Assembly (NCBI GenBank): GCA_020746875.1
Contig: JAGTJL010000016.1
Location: 1,426,001-1,490,000 of the forward strand
From: Rhexocercosporidium sp. MPI-PUGE-AT-0058
Lineage: Eukaryota > Ascomycota > Leotiomycetes > Helotiales
DNA length: 64,000 nucleotides
Direction: 5' to 3'
In this document: one piece after another, positions 48,510 to 60,554 of the stretch
How positions within the stretch are numbered: position 1 is the first letter of the stretch
How the letters are laid out: each line of letters starts with the position of its first letter
The notes under the pieces: model-generated
Database searches by the model: none
Told to the model about the DNA's origin: nothing
The model's input: the letters and a program-made list of their open reading frames with translations, nothing else
Made by a program: the position numbers and the translations under genes

Positions 48510-49607
48510 TGGGGACTTGGGGGTTGTGACAGGTTGAGGCAGAATACTATGCGGCTCTGTCTTGACCGCGAGAAGGTTTAGGGGTCGAATTCTGGATAGG
48601 GTCAGTCGGAATACGCTCCGACGTCGGCGACAATGGTGAAATATACAAAAGTTTGTTTGAGGAGGCAGCTGGTCATCTATCGAGGAGCATGGCCTTTCTC
48701 TTTTGGCAAAAGGGGAGGAGTTGCGGATGGGCCGGTTAATAAAATGTCGAAATTGGGATTTCGTGAACCCTGCAAGATTGATTCGTGGAGTCCTCGGTCG
48801 GTGGTCGTCATCAATCAATCAGCCAACCGCACGTGAAGACAGGCTTGAATCCAATTCAGCAAAGCTCGATATGAGTAAAGAGGGTGCATTCGTCTATTTC
48901 ATATCATAGCAACGACTCAGTCTATTTGTAGGTCTGCGAGGAGGTGTTACTGCAACCACATTATTTTAGTGCAACGACAGGACATGGCAAGTACAGTAGG
49001 GGCCTTCCTAATCAGTTCCTCGGCTTATTTGTACAAGTCAGGTAGGTAGCGTTGAGGGGATCACCAGGAACCATCCACAGTCAGAAATCAGAAACGGCCT
49101 GGATCAGGGGCCGCCGCTATTTGTTTTCGAGTCTATCAACTCCAAATCTAGAAGGTTCCTAGTCAGACCGCTTCCTTTGTAATAGTGCTACATCTGGAGC
49201 CCAGTAGCTTCCCTCGAGGCACACCACGATGTTAGCTAGGTGGTGCAGTTTCCATCAGAAGGACATTTTCATGTAGGACGTCACAATCAGCCGTTCCAAG
49301 GCGTGTGGATCATCAGGCAAACAATTGGATGTACCCAAAGAGGTACTGATTAATGCATTTGCCCCATCAACCGACGTACGAGGTATGTCCTCAAGCAAAG
49401 TTTCCCAACTGCCACTTCATTACCAATTATGATAGAGGCCCGATTCCCTCTGTTCTGTGGTAACATGCAAGAATACGCTGAAATGCTAAGACCAAATACA
49501 TTTTACATCCATCGCTAAACCAACGCAAGTGTGTGTGTCGTCGAGACTTGTGGCCTCAAATCAAGACCTTCGATACAGCAAATCAAAAACAGGATGTCCA
49601 AATCCTC
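48510..49607. other. Intergenic, no gene supported
   Basis: About 1.1 kb. It holds the phosphotransferase promoter and the 3' flank of the GPI-protein gene. No repeats or RNA genes recognised. Confidence 0.4.
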
Positions 49608-50299
49608 CTACACCAGAGCGAATCCGGCGAAAAGACCGGCGAACACAACAGCAAAACCGTAGCTGCGACCGATGTCCAATGCCATCTGCGAGCCGTTCTT
49701 CTTAGTATCGCCTGAGGTGGCTTGAGCACCTGCGGCGGGTGTGGTAGTGGTCGCATCTCCTCCCAGTCCATTGTACACAACCGCTCCTCCGGCACCAGTG
49801 GTTGCGCCTGCTGGCATACTTGTAGCGGTAGAGGAGATGGTGGTTAAGTTGACTCTGGTTGGGTTTTGGGCTCCGCAGGGATGATCATTTCTGCACGCAC
49901 TCTGGCATGGAGTGTTTCCGTTGCATGCTTTCACACACTGGTTTCCATATTCTTGACATTCGAAGTAGGGGAGGGTTTGGGAGAATTCGCTGGCGTTGGG
50001 GGTCAATCCGTTTCCGCAAATGCAGTCGTATGAAAGCGATTCCTGCTCGGGTCAGCTGTCAAATAATTTGAATCGAGGGAATGTCTTACAGCATCACAGT
50101 CATTCGCAGCAGTAGTCGACGAATCGCCCGAGAGTTGCAGGCAGAGCAGAGGACATGATGCAGTTTGCGCGGTACACCATCCTTGGCGGGTGGGCAGAGG
50201 AACACTATCCGGGTCTACAGTATAGACCGACTGGGAGTGGACACTGATGGAGAAGAGTGCAGCGGCCAGAACAGCAGCGGAGGTCTTGAAAGAAGGCAT
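49608..50299 (-). CDS. GPI-anchored Cys-rich surface protein (DUF7707-like)
   Basis: Two exons on minus (50299-50090 and 50042-49608) give 214 residues. A signal peptide (MPSFKTSAAVLAAALFSISV) leads to VDPDSVPLPTRQGWCTAQTA and a run of paired cysteines (SCPLLCLQL, CDA/ESLSYDCICGNGL, YGNQCVKACNGNTPCQSACR). A Thr/Ala/Gly-rich stalk follows, and the end is hydrophobic (YGFAVVFAGLFAGFALV) with small residues before it (KKNGS), the pattern of a GPI attachment signal. The arrangement matches what I recall as the fungal DUF7707 family, whose function is unknown. It is expected at the plasma membrane or in the cell wall. Confidence 0.82.
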
Positions 50300-51774
50300 T
50301 GTCGAAGAGGTATGTATGGATGGTCCAAAGGTGCTGAGAATGGAATTGAGATTCAGAAGATTATCTACTAGGCACTATCAGTAATTGATCGCTAGAGAAT
50401 CAAGTTATCCTTGGAGTCACGTCTCGTAGGGGGTTGATGGCCCCAGAAATGCAATTGGGCAATTGGGCACTTCTGCTGAGAAGACATGCTCTTCAATGTC
50501 ACCAGTTGAACTGAACTGGTCACACTTACGACCATGCAGACTTTCCATGCATACTGGCAAAGATAACAAGCTTGGGAGGCAAAGAAGGGAATGTGGGCCG
50601 AGGATCCATACCTTTTCGAACCGGATACGAGGATATTGATGATCGAGCGAGTGAGATCTCAGAAACCAAGTAGAAGATTGGAGAAATTCGAATGACAACG
50701 ACGGACAGACACAAGCGAGTGTTGGAATTCAGTCAGCGAGAGCAAAAGTCCGGCAGAATTGGAGCAGGAGGAGGGATGTCTTTATGAAATCCCCAGCCCA
50801 AGCCCCGACCACCTCGAATCAACAAAATCGCCCAGATCGAGGTATCGCGTCTCCACTCAGGCCGCCACTGGAGGTGCAGATGGACTGATGTAACTAAAGT
50901 CAGTTAGCAGTCTGCGGCCACCAGCCAACCGGAGCTTTGACTGGGAGCTTGCCCCGGCCAAAATAAGTGATAGCGCGGAATGGGTCTCACTTGGCTGCAC
51001 ACCTCCCACCCAGCTCGCCCTTGGATGTTCCATGATTAGAACGGCACGCCCGCACCAGACTTCGTGTTGAGGGCATGTGCAGGTTATCATATGCATCCAG
51101 ACTATAGAGGCAAGGCCACTCTACTTGCCACCTCGTTTTTGCCTTTTTCCAATGCCAGCGTCATGAAGAGTGGAGGGCGAGAGAGAGGAACAGAAAACAC
51201 AGCTGATAAGGGACTCGAGAGAAAGACTTCGCTCGGGCTTGACAACCGAAATTGGAGACCGCTCGTGGTTCCCGAATCTTAATATCGAACCCCGGTCGGA
51301 CAATAAATTTAAAGCTTTGGACTCCGAAACGAGCGTGATATCTCCACCATTTGGAAAAGAGTCTAAGTCGATATGGCCAAGTTGACACCAACAGTACCGA
51401 GATCTACGGAGCAAAAATGCGTTTCAGCCAAAAAGCAATTATCTTTGCATCTGTATCCATAGCAGGCCGCAGGAGACCGACATGATGGATCTCGAGGCAG
51501 TACGCGAGCACGAGGTTGGAGACCCCCTTTTTCGTTTTGTTTGTTGGGCTGGAGTCCAGCCAATAAGATCTACTCCACGGCGGTTGGTCCTCCAAAAAGA
51601 GGCTGAACAATCTGGACAAAGGAGCAGGGATAATCACGGCAGTCGGTAATCGGCTGGCACAGCGCAGTACTGTATGTAGTAACCCCAACATTCTCATCAA
51701 CACCAAACAAACTCGATATCAGCCTAGACTCAACCCCAGACATTGCCAGGCTACCCAGCCTGCCGTTGGCATGG
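50300..51774. other. Intergenic, divergent promoters of GPI protein and YPT35
   Basis: About 1.5 kb between divergent genes. Open frames are short and unlike any family. No repeats were noticed. Confidence 0.4.
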
Positions 51775-52502
51775 ATGGAGGCCATCCTCAATCAACAACC
51801 GAATCATGGCCACTCAAATCGTGAGTCTGCCGGCACGCGCAAGTATGGACTCAGCACAACAACGACTACGTCACACGCAGAGCACGAAGTTGGTGGCAAC
51901 ATTGATTCTCCTGTAACATCGCCCGTGAGCTCGCCGCCGTATTGGGTCCAGTCGCACACGAGATCCTTCTCGAATATCTCTGTTGAGTCGATACCAGCGG
52001 GTGCGATTACGCTACAGGATAATACCGATGATGGCGACTCGAAGAACAAAGCATGCTGGGCGAGAAGCGTATACATCGAAGACCATGTAATAATTAATGG
52101 AAGTAGGACTGGCATAGGTGCATTTGTGGTGTGGAATATCACTGTAGAAACTCTGCGAGTAGGTCTTTGGAGTGCAGAATAATGGATGGGGTGCTTGTGC
52201 TGACATTTGTAGGGTGGTTCCATGCGGATTCGAAAACGATATTCAGAGTTTGACGATCTCCGAGACAAGCTGCTACAAACCTTCCCAAACTCCAAAGCCG
52301 CGATGCCTCCTTTACCCCCAAAGAGCGTCATATCCAAATTCCGGCCGAAGTTTTTAGAGAACAGGAGGAGTGGCCTGCAATACTTTCTCAAGTGAGTACC
52401 GGAATCGACATCGGTAGATGCAGGACTAATTGGCATAGTTGCATCCTACTCAATCCCGAATTCTCTGGATCCCCTGTTCTAAAAGAATTCCTATTTTCTT
52501 GA
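51775..52502 (+). CDS. YPT35: Ypt35-like PX-domain endosomal protein
   Basis: Three exons (51775-52158, 52213-52391, 52439-52502) give 208 residues. The first 90 residues are low complexity. The PX domain fills the rest: VYIEDHVIINGSRTGIGAFV, TVETLRGGSMRIRKRYSEFD, the proline loop PPLPPKSVISKFRPKFLENR and RRSGLQYFLNCILLNPEF. RYSEF carries the Arg that contacts the 3-phosphate of PI3P. Yeast Ypt35 is a PX protein of endosomes and vacuoles that recruits Vps13 to membrane contacts. The true start is uncertain: an ATG at 51806, in another frame, sits just before a GTGAGT, so an extra 5' exon is possible. Confidence 0.82.
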
Positions 52503-53052
52503 ATATAATTCATGACTTGCACTTCAAGACTTATACTGTACTGTAATAAATGTACATTGAATATGGCGTTCATGGATGGGATCTGGACATGGACTGGAGC
52601 ATTTTGTGGGCGTTGTTCATGGATCATCATAAGTACATAATGATGAAGTCTATATTCGAGAAGCTTCGACTTGGTATTCCGCTTCGCGGAGGGCAATGGA
52701 TTCTCCATCAGCGCGCATGGTTGACAGCTCAATTCGGATCTGCTGACGAATCTGGAAGCTCATTCAGGCTTAAACAAGAAACTTGACTCTGGTTACCACA
52801 GGATTGCTTTGTCCTTAAGTGTTTTTAACAGTAGGGCAATGTTCCAGGTAGTTCTTGATACTTGCAACGGCATCCTCGAAGTAAACTGCCATTCAATCAT
52901 GCCATATCACGTGACGATAGTCATCCCATTGGGAACTTAACGTCGTCACCCCTCCAAAGACCCCTCCAAAGACCCCTCCATGTCTCCCTCTTCAAGCTTC
53001 ATCAACATCAGCAATCTCACAAAACAAGACCCTTACACCTCATCCACTCAAC
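52503..53052. other. Intergenic with short 12-bp tandem repeat
   Basis: The 3' flank of YPT35 and promoter of the thioredoxin-fold gene. A CCCCTCCAAAGA unit is repeated almost three times at about 52950-52980, within the likely 5' leader. Confidence 0.5.
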
Positions 53053-53741
53053 ATGGCGCTCGCACCTAAATTCGCCGGACAGAAGTTCGCCGCCACAAAC
53101 GCTCCCACCCTGCACACACTAGAGCTGTACCTGGACTACGTTTGTCCCTTCTCAGCCAAGATGTTCAACACAGTCTACACATCCGTCTTCCCATTAATCA
53201 AGCAAAAGTACGCCTCGAAAGTCCAGATCCTGTTCAGACAGCAAATCCAGCCGTGGCATCCATCCTCGACTCTCGTCCACGAAGCCGGAGTTGCCGTGCT
53301 CAAGCTCCAACCTAGTAAGTTCTTTGACTTTAGCAAGGTAAGCTCAAACATTCCAAAGTTAAGTAATTTGGGTGAGGACGAATATGTATGACGATTGAAT
53401 AGGCGCTTTTCGATGACTCTAAATCCTTCTACGACGTCAACATCGTCAACGAGACTCGCAACAAGACCTACGAGCGTCTCGCCAAGATCGGAGGTAAAGT
53501 TGGTGTGAACGAACAGGAGATGTACAACCTCTTGCACATCTCAGACAAGCCTGCTGAGGATGGATCGTTGAATTCTGGTAATGGCGTTACCAATGAACTA
53601 AAGGTCTTAGTTAAAATGAACCGCATGCAGGGTGTTCATGTTACTCCTACTGTTGTCTTTGATGGCGTTGTTGAGAATGGTATTAGCTCGAGTTTCTCGG
53701 CTGAGCAGTGGGAGGAGTGGTTGGAGAAGAATGTTGTGTGA
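53053..53741 (+). CDS. DsbA-like thioredoxin-fold protein
   Basis: Two exons (53053-53337, 53403-53741) give 207 residues. The fold signature is LELYLDYVCPFSAKMFNTVY: a beta strand, then C-P-F-S in place of the CxxC redox motif, then a helix. HPSSTLVHEAGVAVLKLQPS, FDFSKALFDDSKSFYDVNIV and the cis-proline region VHVTPTVVFDGVVENG follow. This is the DSBA/glutathione S-transferase kappa-like arrangement. With only one cysteine in the motif it is unlikely to be a disulfide oxidase; a glutathione-linked or non-redox role is possible. There is no signal peptide, so it should be cytosolic. The GTAAGT at 53324 is read through; splicing at GTAAGC (53338) restores FSKALFDDS. Confidence 0.78.
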
Positions 53742-54799
53742 CTTGATGGAGGTGAGAGAATTGTGGATGGGGAATTGAAAGGGAGGTTATGACTCCATGA
53801 AGCCCAAACACACAGCTTTTGGTGCATATCATTTGCGGTGGTTCTTCGTTTGCGTGTTTTGGTCCTCAATATGGAAAACTAGCCGTTTTCCTATGAACCT
53901 ATTCAACGATGCTTTAAGGCAATTCTCTCTTGCTCTCAAGGAACCTCGATTTGCGCCTTGTTTTTGGATGGTCTAAGTCACTGAGTCTATGACTGCAATA
54001 ACTAGTAGCAGCATTCCTCTTCTCGAGAGCTGGCAGACATGTCTAGCCCCTTTCAACTTGATATCTCAACAACAGAGCCTCATCTTTTGAACTTTCATTC
54101 TGAAGATTCTCTCGGAACTTGCTGGTAATCCCGAAACCACGGAGACGTAATCACTCTCTTAGATCCATCTTTGAGCCTCTCGAGGAGTAGAACTCATCGT
54201 GAAGAGCCAGATTGATCCATGCCAGGGTCTAGATCTCCGGGACTAGATCTCTTCGCGTTTCCAGCCAATGATGGAGGCTATTTACTGTCATGTGAAAACC
54301 ACACACTTGGTTCCAAGCCCAGGACCACTAGTACGCCGCAATTTTGACGTGAAATCTACAGGATGGCTGCTACAAATTCGTAGCCAAATGCTGTCTATCC
54401 CGAGTCTGGGGTCCTTTCCGAACTCCACCCGTTCTTAGTTCATGCTAGCACGCAAGGTTTGGATCCTTCTCCCCAGTTTTCAACAGCTATATCCAATAGC
54501 ACTGTGAGCAGAAGCCTGTTGCATGTGGCTGAAGATATCTATTTTTCGAAATTTCATGAGATTGGCTTAGAGTTCTTGAGTATCTGTCGCTAAGATTGTC
54601 AACGCTATGCACTTGAGGGCATGGGAAAGTAGATCACGGTCTCTAAGGAGCAACCGCTCTACTCCCACTCAACAGAATATCAAGTTTTGCAAACACTTAA
54701 ATTTTCAGCCTCTTTCTGCTCTCCTTCATCCCTTTTCAGCGGTGACTTACTCGTTTGCAAGGTCTCTCTATACGTCTGTCCAACAATCTTAACCCCAAA
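53742..54799. other. Intergenic, no gene supported
   Basis: About 1 kb with only short open frames. No RNA gene or repeat recognised. Confidence 0.4.
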
Positions 54800-55856
54800 A
54801 GTAGTATCCGCGCTCTTATTGATGTCTCTTTTCTCCTCTCTTCTATACCCTTTCTCGTGTCAATCACCCACGCGCAAGAAGCTTCAACAAAATATTATGT
54901 TATCAATGGGGCTGCGACAGCTAACTCGGGCTTTCGATGTGATAATTCAACGACTGGGAATAGTGCATGTTGCGGTCAAGGAGCCACTTGTTACTCGAAC
55001 GGCTTGTGTCAACAGCCCAATGGTCAGACGGTAGACTACCTAAGAGTAGAATATACGGATCCGACGTAGGAGGATCCAGCATGTCTTAATCAATGCGCTG
55101 CTTGTGAGCAAATTCGCCATCATTATTTGCAACATGTAATCTTTTCCATTTGTGTGGTGTCTCCCATTGTCTTACTAATTTACTGACTCTCATCCCAAAG
55201 TTGCGAAAGGATCAACAGCCGGAATCCGATTCTGCAACGGCGATATCACAGAGACGACATCTTACTGCTGCGATGATGGCTCTCAAGGTATAGGCAGTTT
55301 CCACTGCTGCGACAGCCCAACGTCCATCTTCCGCATCAGTCCCGCTGCGACAATCCCCGCGCAGATGCTTCTGTCGCAACTCACTACTTCGACTACCTCA
55401 TCATCATCATCATCATCCACTTCACAAACCTCATCAAGCACAATCACCACCTCTTCTTCAGTGACAAGCACGACCCCCTCACCTTCTTCCTCTTCCCCTC
55501 CTGATGGAGGCGGATCATCAAACGGCGCAGCAATAGGCGCTGGTGTCGGTGTACCCGTAGTCGTCATCGCACTCGGTCTCGTAGGCTGCTTTTGCTGGCG
55601 CCGCAGAAGGAACGCGAAGCCGAACCAGACGTTTGAGTTGCAGAATAACGAAGGAGCTGGAGCTGAAGCTGGAGCTGGAACGGGAGGAGCGGGTGTGGGT
55701 GGATATCAAAATAATCATACGCCTCCAGTGCAGGAAGCTGGGGGTGAACCAGCACCGGCGTTGGTGCAGAAGAGGGGGTATTTTGGAGGCAGGGACTATC
55801 AGCCTGCGCCGCAGGAATTGCCGGCTCGGAATCAGGTGCATGAGTTGGGTTCTTGA
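54800..55856 (+). pseudogene. Secreted Cys-rich, single-pass membrane protein gene with in-frame TAG
   Basis: The first exon reads a hydrophobic leader (SFLLSSIPFLVSITHAQE) then FRCDNSTTGNSACCGQGATC, YSNGLCQQPNG and VEYTDPT. TAG at 55067-55069 interrupts, and the same frame resumes with EDPACLNQCAA. After an intron (55104-55200) the frame continues to 55856: FAKGSTAGIRFCNGDIT, SYCCDDGSQGIGSFHCCD, a Ser/Thr stalk, a membrane span (AIGAGVGVPVVVIALGLVGC) with CFCWRRRR stop-transfer, and a polar tail. Proteins of this kind in related fungi, as I recall them, have Trp after TDPT, so TGG to TAG is the simplest lesion. No ATG is in frame with the leader either (the ATG at 54822 is one frame off). 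It resembles a fungal surface or wall-sensor protein. Confidence 0.65.
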
Positions 55857-57239
55857 GCGAGGATGAGAGGATTCTGGATCTGGGATTTATGGATTGAGAG
55901 AGCCTTTCGAATTCCGTGGACATATTTCGAGAAGGAGATATCGAGGTCTTGTCTTGGATATTGTGGTTTCGCTTATACAGATGGCGCGATATAAGGGGAT
56001 ATACACTTTTGCAAAGCGATGGCGTCTTGAATATCAGAGAAGTAGACGTACAGTACCCTTTCCTTCCACTTTTTCTCTTCCAGAGAGCTTGAGTTCAAAT
56101 CTTGAGTTGCTTCTATTCTGTTGCCACCTTAGAGAGCTTGAAATGGCGGTTAGTCGGCCGTGGAAGCTGCCGAGCTCCTATTCTGTAGCTTTACCTACTA
56201 CGCGATAATTTATTACAGGGGTTTCTTAGCATTTCCCCTTTAAGTCCTCATTGCTTTCTACCTCTGTCTCTGGTTCTCACACGGAACTTGGCTTTGCGTG
56301 TTTGACAACGATTATTTTACTTGCTTCGGAACACCGAGATTTGGTAGAACATAACTCGACGTCTTGCCTCACTTGCAAGTATCCCATGTGTCAAGATCAT
56401 GAAGTCTTTTCCTTGGTTCACTTCTCGAAAACTCTTCTTTCGCGAAGATTATCACTTAGGTCGTTGCAAGCTTCTCCTCAGAAATAGCTTCAAATGCCAT
56501 ACGTGCAACCGCCAACTTTGATATCTCGTTGAGATAATTTCTTGCTCGAGATTCGAACCATGCCTAGCTAGACCCAAAAGTCTTTGCATGTGATTAGTAT
56601 GTCCATATCGCTCATGACGAAAGCTTCAGACGACGTCTCTTTGGACTTGATTACTTCACGACTCATGTGGATAGGGGTAGACTCTCGAGGCGTCACAGAT
56701 CGAAGAAGTTCAAGCTTATGCTTAAGTCACAATAGCACGAACCGACACACGAGTAAGCGAGTGCAGATCTGAAGCAGACTTTAAGCCTCTTGTCCCAGGA
56801 TTTCGGAACCTGGAATAGTCTTTGATTGGTCTGCGATAGGCTAAGCCGGGCTGGGCTCTAATGATACTTTATTATTTTTAATCATTTGTTGAGTCGTTTC
56901 TGGCGGTGTATCGTTTGGTTCGGTTTGGTCTCGTTTTGTTTCGTTTCACGAAGCTTTGTTGTGGAGCTTAAGCGAGAGCGCACGGGGGGAGTTCGTGCGG
57001 GTGGGTGTCTTTGTTTCGATCACCGTTGCAGATCTACAGTAGGGAGTCTAGAAGTACTTTAGCGTTTGCGAGCTCGGGTGCCGCTGTGATGGATCCGGAT
57101 TTTGGGATTTTACATATGAGGATACGATGTCGCTGTTTTTTTGCGCGTTGGTCTTTGTGACTTGGATCTTGGTACTTAGTTTTGATCGTGCTGTTGTTGT
57201 CTCGCTTATTCTTGTTCTGGAGTAAAAGTGTTGAGTAGA
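55857..57239. other. Intergenic, pectin methylesterase promoter
   Basis: About 1.4 kb without a supported gene. The last 350 bp contain T/G-rich runs such as TTTGGTTCGGTTTGG (about 56910-56945). Confidence 0.4.
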
Positions 57240-57667
57240 ATGAGGGCTTTTACGCTCGTGCGGACTTTGTTCCTGATAGAGATGGTGTGGTGTGCGACGC
57301 TGGAGGTTGGGTCTGGGAAGACATTTACCACTGTACGTTGTCTTCGCTGTTCAATCCCACGGTTCCCATTTCTACCTCGTCGATGAGTGCCATTTACTGA
57401 CACACTCCGCTGGGAAATAGATAGCAGACGCATACGCCAAAGCCATCGAAGGAGATACCATTATGATCTCTCCAGGGACATATAATGAGAAGCTCACTAT
57501 TGATAAGGATAATATCACCATGAAGGGGTCGACGTCCCCGAGTATGGATCCGGCTGGGAATATGGTCACCATCACTGCAGCGACGTATGCAAAGGATGTC
57601 AAGGACAATGATGCTAGTGGTTCGTCTCTGTTTTCATATACCTAACAAATCTCCTAGACTTCCTGTC

Positions 57668-57708
<41 letters not shown>

Positions 57709-58659
57709 AGAAAGCAAGAAAGCTAATAGGTATCCGACGTTCCCAGCAACCCTCCTAATAACCGCCAACAACTTCTCCCTCTACAACATCAACGTAGCCA
57801 ACACCGCCGGCAACGACAGCCAAGCCGTGGCCCTCTCCACCAAAGGCACCTCGTGCGGTTTCTACGCCTGCAGCATCACTGGGTACCAAGACACTCTATA
57901 CGCGCACGACGGCAGCTCTTTCTTCGGCTCGTGCTATGTGGAGGGAGCGGTGGATTTCGTGTTTGGGATTATGGGACAGGCTTGGTTGCAAGGTTGTAAG
58001 GTTGCGGTGCTGAAGAAGAAGGGCACTGTTACCGCGCAGGGACGGACGAGTGGAGGGACGGGTGGGGAGATTGTTTTTGATAGGGCGTGAGTTTTTTTCC
58101 TTATTCTAGTTTCCTTGCTATCTTGTTGCATGTGCTTTTGGTACCTTTGGTGTTGGGTCTTTGGTCTTCGGTGTGTGATGTGGAATGTGGTGTGAGAAGG
58201 GGTTTGGAGAGGATTTCATCTGAGAGGATATTTTGGCTGATACATTTGACCCATAGGAAAATCACCACGGGACCTACTGCGGCATCAAGTGCGAAAGGGA
58301 CGAATTTCCTCGGGAGACCGCTGGGAGATTTCTCGCAGACTGTGTTCCAGAATAGCGATTTGGGGGGTGTGATTGCGCCTGCAGGTTGGGAGGGTTCGTT
58401 TTTACTCCTAAATTAAACCCTCCTACTCCTTTCGTTCCAACCGATTTGGTTTGGGCTGTACTGATTTGTTGGTGGTATAGTCTTCAGAGATGGTCAAGAT
58501 ACGAGCAAAGTCCTCGCGGCCGAGTTCCAGAATACGAATGCAGATGGCACGAGGGTTGGATTCGCTAGTATGCTGGATGCGGAGGTGAAGATTGAGGCGG
58601 TTTTGCCGGGGTATGAGAACTGGGTTGACATGAGATTTGTGGGTGTTAGTGCGCCTTGA
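57240..58659 (+). CDS. Secreted pectin methylesterase (CE8)
   Basis: Five exons (57240-57332, 57421-57619, 57747-58086, 58257-58393, 58481-58659) give 315 residues. A signal peptide (MRAFTLVRTLFLIEMVWCAT) precedes the right-handed beta-helix domain. The five conserved CE8 motifs appear: GTYNE, QAVAL, QDTLY (catalytic Gln and Asp), VDFVFG (nucleophile Asp) and LGRPL (substrate-binding Arg). The usual Trp of LGRPW is Leu here. The enzyme removes methyl esters from homogalacturonan in plant cell walls. Intron 2 carries a (GA)16 tract. The C-terminal GYENWVDMRFVGVSAP is complete. Confidence 0.92.
57672..57703. repeat. (GA)16 microsatellite in pectin methylesterase intron 2
   Basis: Thirty-two bases of perfect GA dinucleotide lie between the donor GTTCGT (57620) and the acceptor CCCAG (57746). 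Length is likely to vary between strains. Confidence 0.95.
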
Positions 58660-60123
58660 TGAGCGTTTTGTTCTGGTTGTTTGATGTCGGGAGTGGGGTG
58701 TACTTGGGTTTGAGCGTGTTTTGATACCTCATTATTTGGAGTGACGGACCGACGCATTGCCGGCGAAATCGGTATTGATACCTACCTGTCATTCAAATCT
58801 ATTGGTTGTTGTTACTCCTGATTGACCAGGTCTCCAGAAGTTAGATGATTTCACTATTGATTCGGGTTGGAAGTTCACAAAGCTCGCTTATCGTAGAGGT
58901 ACGGAATTACTTCTCTTGCCCTGCATTGCACTATCCACTAGGTACCTTCCGTACAAAGACCTTACTCGCGAAGAGAAACTCTCCTCAAAAGTATGTCGGC
59001 AGATATAGCCCCTACATTGTAGCTGAATTCCCAATTCGGAGCTCGAAAATAATTGAGTTCAAGGTGGAAGATTCCTCGAGGCATGCCCGGAGAGTTCTCC
59101 GTAGCATTTGATTCGATCACCAGCTCTCAAGTGTTTCACAACCACCAAGCCCCCCCCTGACCACTCAGAATTCGATCGCATTCTTGAGAATGCCATCTAC
59201 GCTAAACACCACTGACATCATCGCCGGTACGCTGCAGCTAACCCTGACCACGAGGTTGGAAACTCAGCAATAACAAATGTTAAAGGGGTAGGTTCGCTTG
59301 CTGATTTTGGTAGAGTATAAATATCTTTAATTGGCATAGGGACTTACTTGTATATTAGTGAAGGCAATGAAAGACTGTATAGCACAGAAAATGGAACCAA
59401 GAGGACCATGTTCCCTTTACACTTCTGAGCGGTGAAAAGCTCACCGACGCGATGCTTGCATGCGCGATGCGGTCAGGGTGAGGGAGGGGCTATGGATATG
59501 AAAAGAAAAAAAAAAGAAAAAGGAAGAAGGAAATGGAGCTCTGTAGCTGTTAAAGGGGATATGCGTTTGGCCGACACACCGACCGTTTCTCCTCTGCCGT
59601 CTGCCTTTTATCTGCCACCAATATTCTGCGACGGGGAGCTTGGGAAAGGCTGAACCTACAAAGTAATTAATTATTTAGCACACCAATCAGAAGGGAAGAA
59701 GAGAGAGTGAGAGAGAGAGATCGAGATCGAGCCTTCATCTCCACCGACAACACCACCCCACCACTTTGTCTCCCCCACATATAGTACAGTACCATACTGT
59801 ATCTGTTGACAGCTTCACTATCAAGCACATCACTTGACTCAAGAACCAAGCCAGCCTTCCATCCTTGAGCCCTTTTACAACAGTGGCACGATTCAACTCT
59901 TGCTTATTGCCCGGTGCCCAATGTTGAAAGTCGATCAACAACAGTCGTCCGTCCCTTCGTCGGTTTGTACCTTGTCTTGCCAGTGTTCAACCTGGTCGGC
60001 GTCTTTATCAACCTGAGGTGTGGACGTGCAAAATAGTAAGTTACAGGACAGCACCGCAGTGCCGACTTGAATCGTTGCTGTAGGACTGGATTACCTACCT
60101 ACCTAGCTATCACATTTACCCAG

Positions 60124-60155
60124 GGACTCAAGGACTCAAGGACTCAAGTACTCAA
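60124..60155. repeat. 8-bp tandem repeat (GGACTCAA x4)
   Basis: Four head-to-tail copies of GGACTCAA, the last with one change (GTACTCAA), upstream of the histidine kinase gene. Confidence 0.85.
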
Positions 60156-60534
60156 GTTCAGTCCACTCCAATCCAATATTCCCACCCAAGCCAGCTCAGC
60201 CTCCACAGTCTGGCAGTCTTCACGCGCCGCCCCGCTACCTAGCGACGGAGTTCGAGTTCTAGATCCTGGGACCCCCATCATCATCATTGCTCTCCACATC
60301 CACATCCCCATCCCAATCCCCATCACAACCTTACCTTCACCCATCTCCTCCCCTCCCCTCCCCTCCCCTGGTACTGCCCCAGCTACTTCCCACCTGCACC
60401 TGTCCAGGGTCTCACGACGTGTCACGACCGAGGTGCACGTCATTTATTCCCACAACAAGAACCGGCAAGGCAAAAGCAAGCATCCAGTGCAACCTTGCTA
60501 GGTTCCTCGTGCGTTTCGTGCGCGGGTCGACTTA

Positions 60535-60554
60535 ACCTACCTACCTACCTACCT
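60535..60554. repeat. (ACCT)5 microsatellite abutting the start codon
   Basis: Five ACCT units end two bases before the histidine kinase ATG at 60557, so the repeat is part of the immediate 5' leader. Confidence 0.9.

Noticed and set aside
53324..53402. GTAAGT donor at 53324 in the thioredoxin-fold gene
   Set aside because: Using it drops the FDFSKALF block; the GTAAGC at 53338 keeps the frame and the block.
56540..56615. A tRNA-like T-loop (GATTCGAACC) on minus
   Set aside because: The flanking bases do not form the five-pair T stem, and no acceptor, D or anticodon arm can be drawn.
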